The translations under genes and the position numbers were made by a program. From positions 992,001 through 1,056,000 of the forward strand of contig JAEPQZ010000002.1 in assembly GCA_016758905.1 (NCBI GenBank): a stretch of 64,000 bases of DNA. Reading direction: 5' to 3'. Origin of the DNA: Umbelopsis isabellina (lineage: Eukaryota > Mucoromycota > Umbelopsidomycetes > Umbelopsidales > Umbelopsidaceae). Shown here piece by piece: positions 10,732 through 20,287 of this stretch (positions are counted from its first letter, which is position 1; each line of letters begins with the position of its first letter). The notes beneath the pieces are model-generated. The model was not told the DNA's origin and ran no database searches. It worked only from the letters and a program-made list of their open reading frames with translations.

Positions 10732-12520
10732 TTAAAAGTGATTCTTTTGTTCTTGATATCCATCATATTGGTGATTAGATGGTGGAAGTGTAGTGGTAGG
10801 AGGGGAAGCGCTGGGATATTGATGATACGAAGGGTCGGTGGATGGTGCGCTACCGTTTAGTGGTTCAGAGTCTTGCATGACTGGATACATGGCATGGCTG
10901 CTACCATTGTAGTTTGCCATTTGAAGCTCTCTCTCTCGGCGACCTCTCAATTCCACTCGCTTTCTAGCCAATCGGTAGGAGTCGACACCACAGCACAGAA
11001 CATTCCTGAAGAATTGTGGGACAAACGCTAACAGAGAGTCCACAAAGGCGGACCAGGGACTCAATTTGTTGTTAGGATCTAAATCCAAATTATCGTCTAG
11101 CAAACGATGGCGAGTGGAATGAATGCCAAAGTACTTGAGCATGAGAATGCTGACTACAGTCATCACGAAGCAGACTAACAAAACGTAGATGCCGAATTTG
11201 ACAGCTTGTGGAGACCAAGCTAAACCATCCTGGCTCTCTGAACCGTCGGTGCCTTTGATAACATGAGCTGTGACCAAAATCGACAGGAGGATTTCGCCAA
11301 CATAGAAAATTATCATAATAGGACCCTTGACGCACCAAAACATGCCATGGGCGGGGATATGGCCGCGTTTGTATTCAGGGTTGAACACTGCCAGGTATGT
11401 GAACAATGCGGTCAAAATCAATGACAACGATCCAAAGTTGATGACTGTAAGCCAAAGGTACGCTCCTTTTACAGAATAAACCTCGGCACAATATCTTCCT
11501 TTGAGCTCGGCAAAGATGGAAATGAAAGCATCAGCAATACTCCTATGTAAACAGATGAATTACAGCATTAGACGACCATTAGCAGTATTAACATTAATAC
11601 CAATGAATACGCTTGAATTTACCATATCGGAAACTATGAGTGTCATCAAAGGTTAATGATCTTGTCAAGAATTTCAGATGATGTACTTATACAATTACAA
11701 AAGCTTACCTGATATACTAGGATATCTGTAATGATTCGATAATGCATGCCCCATTTTGACGCTCTGTGATACGAGGATAACGTTAGTCTCAATGTGAATT
11801 TCCGGAGCGAACTGATATTCGATAACGATAGTCTCTGCTTACACTTTGACTTTTAAGACGCCCATAACCTTTGTTCTGCATTCTTCTTTGTGACCTGCTG
11901 ATTCTTCATAATAAGGTTCCAACAGAGCTTTCAGACAGCTATACAAGTTATAAACTGCCAGTGCCTCAAAAAGCGTTCCAAAAAAACCAATGGTAGTCGA
12001 ATAATCTGGTCGCAGGTACTGTATAAAAGCCAATGTTGAATAGACGGGTGGATATAAAAGCACTCGCACTTTATGGCGCTGTATTTCCGGGTCACTGTAA
12101 TTTTGGTTAGCATAGGGTTGATGGTTTGACGAAATGAATGGTATAATTGTGTTGACGATACTAACTAATAATTTCGTAAATGTCGAGTCAATCCAACCAG
12201 GGATACAATCCATGTTATCAGGCACAATCCTGCCGATACCAACCAACCGATGATATGCCTACAAAAGGCAAGTATTAGTCGCACTAGTTTGAATTAGAGT
12301 GCACAGTAGAGAGAAAGAGATTCTCTCTTACCAATTGGCTGTTGGGTCGCTCAAGACGTTTGAAAAGTTGAAACTGGGATTACTGCAATTATAATAGATA
12401 GTGTCAACAACCAAAACGCTAATAATTGTTGATATATTACTGTGAAACATACAAGCCATCATGAAGTTGCAAGCCTGGCTCAGTAGGGCAGGTAACTGCC
12501 ATAGTACTATTTGAACTCAT
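10732..12520 (-). CDS. TMEM184/OST-alpha family (DUF300) membrane protein
   Basis: Seven exons (12453-12520, 12332-12382, 12166-12258, 11843-12094, 11709-11763, 11623-11633, 10732-11542) give 446 residues with all phases consistent. Family marks are HLRNYYDPEIQRHKVRVLL, then YNLYSCLKALLEPYY, KWGMHYRIITDILVYQ (the position of the 'QG.LQ....RP' motif in relatives), and a long hydrophobic C-terminal half with several membrane helices. About seven membrane segments are expected. The cytosolic tail after residue ~330 is Pro/Ser/Tyr rich with YHQY and QYDGYQ. Relatives act in organic solute export (animals) or vacuole membrane organisation (plants); the fungal role is not settled. The sixth exon is only 11 nt. 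Its start is 238 bp from the divergent REV7 start. Confidence 0.85.
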
Positions 12521-12758
12521 ACTTGTTATGAAGATAGCAAGAAGAGCTAGAAATTATAAGGCACACAACCGATAAAATAAAAGGAATAAGAAAAAATATG
12601 AAGGAGGATGAGGAAAGAGAAGTAGGAGTTTAAGTCGTCCTGTATTTTATAATTGGCGCGCCTGTGACTTTTGCAAGGTACCAACTTTTTTCGGACGATA
12701 GTAGCCGAATCGCCAAAAGATTTCGGCGTATGAGCCTTATATTTTTTCATATGAGCAA

Positions 12759-13944
12759 ATGGCTGCATTGACTTTGAGTGGTCAGTGATTTTCTCCCAAA
12801 CTTTTATATGTAATCCACTTCACCGTTAACGATGCTGATGCTGTTTCTACACTTTCATAGATTTGCATGCCCTTCTCAGTGAATTCTGTAAGTAAGGACT
12901 GGAATCCTGTTGAACAGCTTTTCCAACGGAGTTTGGTGCTTAGCCACACACAAAGCAGCTATACCATGTTATTTTTAACTAGACTTCTTTTTTTTTTTAA
13001 ACTTTTGCTTGGCATAACCTGCATGCTGACCGTAGTGGAAGTGGCTATACATCAGATTATATACATACGAGGCATTTACCCGAAAGGTACATACAATTGG
13101 GCATAATAACATATGACAACATTTGCAAACAAGCTCACTCCTACCAGAATTATTTGAAACACGACAGAAATACAATGCTACTGTACAGATGTCTAGACAC
13201 CCAGACATCAATCGTTACATCAATCATGTCGTCGAGGCGTGTAAAAAAGATATGCCCAAGGTAAAAAAAAATCGTTTAAATGAATATCAAAAGTCTTGAT
13301 GATGGCTTTTTAGGGTAACCCAACAGAACTATAGGAAGCTATCCAAAGTGTGGCTGTGGTTATAATTGATGCGCAGCAAAAGCCTATTGAGCGATATGTA
13401 TTTGACCTGAATGCTGTGTTTCACATGTCGCCACATCAATTTCCAGATTCTATAATAACGTATGTGGCTACTGTGGCTCAAATTTTGTGCGCATCCGTTT
13501 AACCTAAAAGTCCTTTGCTTTTTTTTTGGCATCTCCTAAAACCAGGGAAATGCACCTTCCAGATTTGGAGATACAAATGCGTGGTTTCCTCCTAAGAATC
13601 AGCGCCGCTCAAGCTCTTCTACAACCCTTACCCGGTAATTGCACCTTTTCCCTAACTGTAGATACCAAGCAACCTATGAATCCAGATTCTGAGCAGGAGG
13701 CAAAGGTTAGAGAGAGTAAAGGAAGACTATCAGGTTGCCATTGACTTCAGCATTAATCAAAACCGATTTGCAGACGGGTGTGTCCCCTTGGATCCCTGCA
13801 GAGGAATTCCAGAAACCGGAAGCGTTCCGCAACTCCAACCTGATACCCCTGAAATCGTTGAATACCGGAGCCATACAAGTGAGCTTAGAAATTAACATTC
13901 GATTTATAATACCTTGCAGTAACACTGATCAATCCTGTAGTTGA
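12759..13944 (+). CDS. REV7: REV7/MAD2L2 HORMA-domain protein (DNA polymerase zeta subunit)
   Basis: Seven exons (12759-12780, 12861-12887, 13036-13086, 13148-13260, 13335-13459, 13546-13705, 13774-13944) join in phase to 222 residues; human REV7 has 211. The HORMA fold is followed throughout: MAALTLSDLHALLSEFLEVA, then IIYIRGIYPKGELFETRQKY, VQMSRHPDINRYI, SVAVVIIDAQQKPIERYVFD, MHLPDLEIQMRGFLLRIS, LPGNCTFSLTVDT, and the safety-belt part PWIPAEEF with LIPLKSLNTG. REV7 bridges REV3 and REV1 in translesion synthesis in the nucleus and also binds other partners through its seat-belt. The first intron has a weaker donor (GTCAGT). The last exon reads through a possible GTGAGC..CAG intron whose removal would end the protein after Gln; the read-through form matches the family better. 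Because the exons are small, ordinary ORF views hide this gene. Confidence 0.88.
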
Positions 13945-14586
13945 GTCTGTTTGTGCAAGAAGTAGAATCAGGATAGCAAAGTGCCTAAGCGAATGTGTTT
14001 TTGTATGATTTGATTACTCTTGTCTCATGCTTTATGCAGCCACGACCAACTCACAAGCTTCTGCTGTTAGTTTTCAGTTTAGCAAAGGCTTAAACTTAGG
14101 AGAGCTCACAAACAGAGCTGTCAAAGATCCATATCGGCAATGCCCAGGTGTAAATGTATATTATACGTGAATTCTATCCTTCAAAAGCAGTGTTCCTCTT
14201 TAGAATCTTTGAACAACTATACCAATTTTATGCACAAAAAGTAAAGATAACCGTAAATCCAAGATCCTTAAACAATGAAAAAACGCAAGAATACAGCAGT
14301 AATGACATAGATAGAAAAAGAAGACATTGAAAGGACCAGTATTAACTGTGCACACTCAAAAAGATAACTATATGTCATCTCAGCATTCAACCTTATTGAT
14401 AGTCAGCACAATATGCAAAAATGTTCTTAAAACATTGTTTAAATGGTAGTCTCTCCAGTTACCATTCGTGGTAGCCGCCTTGCCCAAACTGGACACAATG
14501 ACATACGATCTGCTTCATAAAAGCCGAAAAGCTTAGCATCCTAAATCTCGAATTGTTTTCGCATTGCGTTCTCACTCATTGCATCC
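13945..14586. other. Intergenic region
   Basis: About 640 bp between REV7 and the next plus-strand gene. Only short broken frames are present. No RNA gene or repeat was recognised. Confidence 0.5.
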
Positions 14587-15663
14587 ATGTCAAGTATACC
14601 CCACTATTTCGTTGGAGGCATACTGCTTTCCAGTAGCTCCACATGGCTACAGTATTTCCTTGGACAGAGTCTCAGCGTTAGCACCACTATTACAAGTTTC
14701 GCGTCGGGCGATATAACTTTATGGCGTTGGAGTATGATATTGGGTATGGTGAACTGCGTCTGGGCACTAAGTTTGCTTTCGCCATCATCAATCGAAGGTA
14801 TTGGCGGGTGGACGATTCATGCCCCCTTTTCTGCTATTATAGCAGGATTAGCGAGTGGCATTTCAGCAAAGGTACGAGTAAACGGCAAATGCAATCGTTA
14901 AATCTTACTAGTATATTAATACATTGATCCACCTTAGCTCTGTTGGAATAGCAACTATGAGGATCCTTTGTCGGCTTATACAAATTGGGCACAAGATATA
15001 GCTTATTTTTATGGAGCTGCTTTCGTCGGTGGTGTTGGAGCATCACTATTCGCTAATGACAACGCTAAAGTCAACCTACCAGCACACCAGTACCAATTTG
15101 CGCCCTCAGTATTTCAGTCTATCAGCCTTGGCACCATACTGGTGGTTCACATACTATTGTTTATGATGTTGAAAAGTCAAGAAACTAGTCGATACCTTTC
15201 AAAGTCATCAAAAGAAGCTGCAGTAGGTTACATATGTGGAGTGTACTATGTAATGGGACTTTGCTATTGTGGTCTGTTATGTCCGTCAACAGCGAAAAAC
15301 TTTGTGAATGTTCGAAATCCATCAAGACTTGATTTGTCTTGGATAGCGTCTTTGGCGGGAGCATGGGCTTTTCGTTATGGTTTTGCTACCCAAGTCAACA
15401 TGAGCCCCGCCAAACGCCCAATATTCAATGCCAGGCGTAGACTTGTCACAGACGTGCAAGGTGTACAAAGGAATACTCTGATCGGTTCGAGCATTTCCGG
15501 TATTGCTTGGGCTCTGAAAGGCATGTCAATTGGCCCTGCTTTGATCATCATGACTTGCCGGCCATCAATTTCAATAGTGTCATTCTGCTTCTGTTATGCA
15601 GCAGCATATTTCGCTGCAGATCAAGGACAAAAAATGTATTTGAATAACAAACATCGGCGCTAA
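14587..15663 (+). CDS. YeeE/YedE-like integral membrane protein
   Basis: Two exons (14587-14871, 14938-15663; 66-nt intron) encode 336 residues with about eight or nine membrane helices. It resembles the YeeE/YedE (sulfur transport, DUF6691) fold as two similar halves. The first has YFVGGILLSSSSTWLQYFLG and later AFVGGVGASLF. The second has VYYVMGLCYCGLLCPSTAKN, where relatives have 'G.G...GM..P.K...F', and ends with GSSISGIAWALKGMSIGPAL, matching the 'G...FG.GWGL.G.CPGPA' signature. Bacterial members carry thiosulfate or related sulfur species; the fungal substrate is not known. Conserved Cys residues sit in the second half (MGLCYCGLLCPS). The start codon is the first ATG after a stretch with stops. 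The family is mostly bacterial, so old transfer is possible, but the intron and base use look native. Confidence 0.72.
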
Positions 15664-15790
15664 CACTTACAGCGTAAAAGTATAATATGACAATTTTATT
15701 ATAACAGTAATCTTTTTTTTTAAATATCAATAAATAAACAGGCAAGAAACATCAAAAGAGTTGAAAAGAAAACATGTACGTGTGTTGGAT

Positions 15791-16878
15791 CTACTTGGAC
15801 TTCTCGGGTTCCATGCCAAGGGCTTTCTTAACCACTGGCCCAGCCTGCATCATTTTGGCATATACCTCAGAAGAGCTCTTGGAATTGCGTAGATCGTTCA
15901 AAAATTGCTTGACACTGTCTCCGCGTTGCTCTCGCTGGGTTGTAACCATACCCTTGATCCAATCAATATATTCTTGAACAGTGCCAGCCTTCTCGTTGTT
16001 CGTGGCTGATTTGCCTTGATTGCTGGGCATATTGTCTTTAAAGAACTTTTGGACGTATGCGTTGCCGGACTGGAACTGTTCTCTAGCCTGTTGAATGTAA
16101 GCTTCGGCGCCAGCTTTACCCTGACTAGCTTTTTCCTCAACTTTGCTCTCAGCCTTTCCGGCAGTCTTTTGCACTTTTTCACCAGTTGATTCTCTTCTAA
16201 CACCAGTAGGCATTGCGGAATCCAGCTTGGTAGCAAGAGGATCAAAGTAGTTGCTTTTGAGGTAATCAAAGTAATTGCCGTCAGAATGGGCATTCATCTG
16301 AGCTTGCAATTTAGCAGGGAGCATACTCTCGGGGGTGACCTGGCGGACATAGTCAACAAGCTTCTCATACAAACTGGTGTCAGACGATAATGACCAGCCA
16401 GCAGGACCAGTCTTGCTTTGTTGAGCGGTGGTGAGGTCAGCTTCAAAGTCGAGAAGAGCACCATCAATTCTCTCCAACATTGCTTTTACTCGCTTGGGAG
16501 CCACATTGTTCGTTTCAAGGGTATTCCTGATGGATCCAATGGTTTGAGAAATGCTCGCCTCGGTGATATGTCTCCAATCGTGCACGTTGGACAAAAATCG
16601 ATCAATTTCCTTCTTCACACTGTCGTTGACCGTATCCGAGAGCTTTTCACCCTCGCCCATCAAAGTTTGAACATTAGCGACAAGCTTATCTTTTTCCTTG
16701 GCTACTTTGGCTGAAAGCACCTCGCTGCTGTCACTTGCTGTTGACGAAAGTGCATTAATCTCACGTGGCGCCTTCCCGCTATTTATCACTGCTAAATTGT
16801 AATGAATAAATCTAACTCACCATAAACACTGACTGCCAGCAATACTGTTATAAATATCAAAATGTTACGAAGCTTCAT
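15791..16878 (-). CDS. Secreted helical protein of unknown function
   Basis: Exon 1 (16821-16878) encodes MKLRNILIFITVLLAVSVY, a clear signal peptide or membrane anchor; exon 2 is 15791-16791. The two parts are in phase only if a very short intron of 29 nt (16792-16820) or 32 nt (16789-16820) is removed, giving 352 or 351 residues. The mature protein is rich in Ala, Lys, Glu, Gln and Ser and is predicted by eye to be mostly amphipathic helix. A charged middle section (residues ~215-260) has repeated EKVQKTAGKAESKVEEKAS-like spacing. The C-terminal part has EYIDWIKGMVTTQREQRGD and FLNDLRNSKSSSEVYAKM. There is no recognisable enzyme motif and only few Cys. I do not know the family. It might be an ER, vacuolar or cell-wall protein. 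If the short intron is not real, translation would have to start at an internal Met and lack the signal. Confidence 0.6.
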
Positions 16879-17159
16879 AGCAAGAAAATAAAATTTGCAG
16901 GAAAAACCACACGAAGTTTAAAAAAATTTGTTGGCGAAATTTAAGCTCTTTAATTTTTATTCTGGGTTGATTTTTTTCGCCGTCGGATAATAGTAAGGTT
17001 GCGGCGCGACTTTGCTTCCCAAGTGAGACACAATTAGGGTGTATATAACGCCATTGCAAAGGCAAAAGAAAGTAAAAGCATGAAATGAATATCTACATAA
17101 AACAGATAAGATGATTTGAAATAGAGGAGGGGAAAGAACAAAGGCATTGGTTTTTCTCT

Positions 17160-19806
17160 TTACTGCACAATCGTCAGTTTTGTTCGATTAGCATTAACTT
17201 GCCAAATGTCCAATTGGCTGTATTCCCGAATAGCGTTTTCAAATTGTTGCTCGGTATAGCCTCTGGAACGGACACGTTGTTGTACAGTCGACATGTTAAG
17301 CTCGTTTGTACCAATTTGTTCACGCATGGTGCGAACAACATTTAAGATACCAGTGAGGAAGGTTCGGTCGTGTGCTCTTTCCTCTATATCATCGTCGTCG
17401 TATAAGGAAGCCTTTGAAACATCGATAATGCGTATGGCCTCGTCCACGTCGCCGGTTTCAACTATGTCGGAGAGACGAATTCTTGCCAGTGCTTGGGCCG
17501 TACGTACAATACCAAGAAGGGTACGAGCAGATGAATAAGTAAATTGCTGATCCTTGTCCTCATCTGCCTTTTGTTGCTTGCGCATCTGAACATAGATGCT
17601 AGTGATGTACTCAGAAACTTGGGGAGTAAGGATAGGGCGCTTACTTCTGGCATGAGCAACATAATGTCTAAAATTATACCACCGAGGTCAGTTAGCATTC
17701 AGTTCTGCCTTGCCCAATTTACTCATGCTTGTAAATAGTTACCTGATCATGTTAGGCTCGAGATATTCGTGCTCTTGTCTAGGATGCATGTTGTGAGTAT
17801 GCACATATGTAACGTGCTCAGCCAATCTGCGGTCCATGTCGTCGGAGGGACGATCAAGGATCAAGAAGAGAATATCGAAACGCGATAGAAGAGCTGCTGG
17901 CAGATTGATATTTTGGACAGGAGAGATTCGAGCATTGTAGCGACCGTATAAGGGATTGGCAGCTGACAGAATGGATGTACGGGCGTTAAGTGTGGTTGTG
18001 ATACCTGCTTTAGAGATACTGATGGTTTGTTGTTCCATAACTTCGTGAATGGCAGTACGGTCCGAATCATCCATTTTATCGAACTCATCAATGCAGCAAA
18101 TGCCGTTGTCAGCAAGGACCAAAGCACCGCCTTCGAGTACCATCTCATCGGTTATAGGGTCACGCATGACAGCTGCTGTCAGACCAACGCCAGAACTACC
18201 ACGACCAGTAGTATAAACACCACGAGGAGCAACTTTAGCAATGAATTTGAGCAATTGCGACTTGGCAACACCAGGATCACCCATCAAACAGATGTTGATA
18301 TCACCACGAATCTTCATTCCATCGCCAACAGTTTTGGTGACACCGCCAACGAGGAGGAGAAGCAATGCTTTCTTAACATCCTCGTGTCCATAAATCTCAG
18401 GAGCGATACTTCTAGCAAGTTTGTTGTAAATATCGGGATCGCGTTCCAATTCAGCAAGTTTAGCTTCAATTTCTGGAGTCAGTTCCATTTGGTCGTATTG
18501 TTTCTTGAGACGATGAATGTGTTGTGCCTCCAAATAAGTATCTGTAAGCAGACCGGCGCGCATGGCTCTGAATCCGGTATAAGGCAAGGGCAAGAAGATA
18601 CCAGCTATGTTACAAACATCACCAGGATTGAGTGAACGACAGAGCTCTCCATATAAGTGGATGGACATAGTTCGTGGAATGTGGCCAACAGGAACTTGAT
18701 CAGTCTGTTTGCAAAAAAAAAGAAATAGGGTATGTCAATCAAAGATCATAGAAATGTTGCTATTAGTTGCCATAACTTACCAGCTCCTGCAACTTGACTT
18801 CTTGGAAAGAGAGGAACTTTGAAGCTCTGGTTTGCATGAACAATTTGCCTCTAGATTTATGCTTCTTGCACACCTCAGAGTCGCACTCAGTTAGTGGAGT
18901 GAACTGGCGCTGTGTCACCTCTTGGAAAAGTTCATGACCACACGTGTCACAACTGTATGCATTCACTTGGAGACAAGGACGAACATCCGAGACACGAGTA
19001 ATAATACCACGGACCGTAACAAGATTACCCAATTGAGAACCGTTAATCTGTCGTACAGCTTGAGGAAGTTGTTGATGCATAGGCTTGAAATAAACCTCAC
19101 TATTCGTAGGCGTCAGTCAGAGTCGTGGAAGAACAAAATACATGCTTCGCGGCAAATTCATTACTTACTATCGTCTGGTCAATGAAGCAGGGAAAGGTTC
19201 ACCGGCTTCCGCTGGACGGTTCTCGTCTCTGATTTTACGTTGGTTGATAATAACGTCCAGAACGCTGTCCTTGTAGTTCAGCTCAGAGCTTCTAGGTACG
19301 AGCTCAGCGCTTAATTGATCAATCACTTTGGAGAAAATTTCGGTATAACGTTTCGTATTACGCGTTATGTTTCGAACAGTACGAAGATCCGAATCCTCAT
19401 ACTAAGGGCACGTAGTTTTGATAAGTAGCGAAAACAGTACAGCTATAAACTGACCTCTCAAACTTACTTTAGCAAAGTCTTCCAAATCAATCGTTATTCT
19501 GGTTTCGTCTCTATCCACTACTTGTTGCTGAACAGGATAAAGTGAGCAACTGATCAGACAAATACGTGCTTTTTAAACTTTTTAAACGTACCATAATGCT
19601 CATGTACTTTGGTTTTCTAGTATCGAGCTCCATGTCCGAGCTGATGTGCTGCTTGTCCACGTAGTTTTGCAAAAACTCTTTGCACGCATCTGGTAAAAGA
19701 ATGTGGTCGTCAGCGTGTGATAGTAACCACGATTCAATGGCAGTATCTTCATACCTGATTCTCTGACATAGTCTATGTCTAATTTATAGGGATTCAATGC
19801 CGCCAT
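17160..19806 (-). CDS. MCM7: DNA replication licensing helicase subunit MCM7
   Basis: Seven exons (19755-19806, 19592-19689, 19468-19527, 19169-19401, 18781-19099, 17743-18704, 17160-17667) encode 743 residues. The N-terminal OB domain has [16 protein letters not shown] and a zinc ribbon (CDTC near residue 198, CDSEVC about 20 residues on). The AAA+ core has Walker A GDPGVAKS (~396-403), Walker [10 protein letters not shown] (~457), sensor region [14 protein letters not shown] and arginine finger LSRFD (~529). The C-terminal winged-helix part ends [13 protein letters not shown], the usual MCM7 ending. MCM7-specific blocks ([41 protein letters not shown]) separate it from MCM2-6. The protein is one of six subunits of the replicative helicase in the nucleus. 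Two ACGCG boxes just upstream suggest G1/S control. It is divergent from the chitin synthase, 481 bp apart. Confidence 0.96.
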
Positions 19807-19831
19807 TTTTCACAAAGTAGGTTCGACGTTG

Positions 19832-19868
19832 ACGCGATTTAAGTTAAAATAAATAATATCAAGACGCG
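19832..19868. promoter_or_regulatory. Pair of ACGCG (MCB-like) boxes upstream of MCM7
   Basis: GACGCGA at 19831-19837 and AGACGCGAC at 19862-19870 lie 26-64 bp upstream of the MCM7 start codon. ACGCG is the core of the MluI cell-cycle box bound by MBF in fungi, and MCM genes are classic MBF targets. The sites are seen; binding is inferred. Confidence 0.45.
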
Positions 19869-20214
19869 ACTTATTTTTTCACCAGTGGTATCTCCAGCGT
19901 TACAATTTTTTCAGGATCCGCCTAAAGCTGTGACATCGAATATAAATTATTTATTTTTATCATTCAAAAATATAAACGTCCCAGGTCGTAAAAGGCAGTA
20001 GGATGATCAAGGAGGCGATATAAGTAGGTTAGTTTAGTGAGTAAGTTTCGCCAACGATACAATCCTTTAGCAAAAAGGTAAGTAGCAAAGTAAGTTTTAA
20101 CTCTGGTTATGACTGTAGTTAACCAGGTGAAATCCTCTGCGGAGTGCAATTGCAAATCAGGTACGGCGACCCAGCTCAATATAAAAAATTAAAATTAGCA
20201 CAGACGCCCATACT

Positions 20215-20222
20215 TATATAAA
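20215..20222 (+). promoter_or_regulatory. Probable TATA box of the chitin synthase gene
   Basis: TATATAAA lies 66 bp before the chitin synthase start codon, followed by a pyrimidine-rich tract (CTCTTTTTTTTTCC) typical of fungal transcription starts. Position and sequence fit a core promoter; no experimental support is available. Confidence 0.4.
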
Positions 20223-20287
20223 TTGGATCCAAACTCTTTTTTTTTCCTCAGCTTCTTTTACTCCTTGGCTGTTGCTGTTCTCCCAAG

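Noticed and set aside
12547-12768. 73-codon minus-strand ORF in the REV7/OST-alpha promoter
   Set aside because: No family match and it overlaps REV7 exon 1 in antisense.
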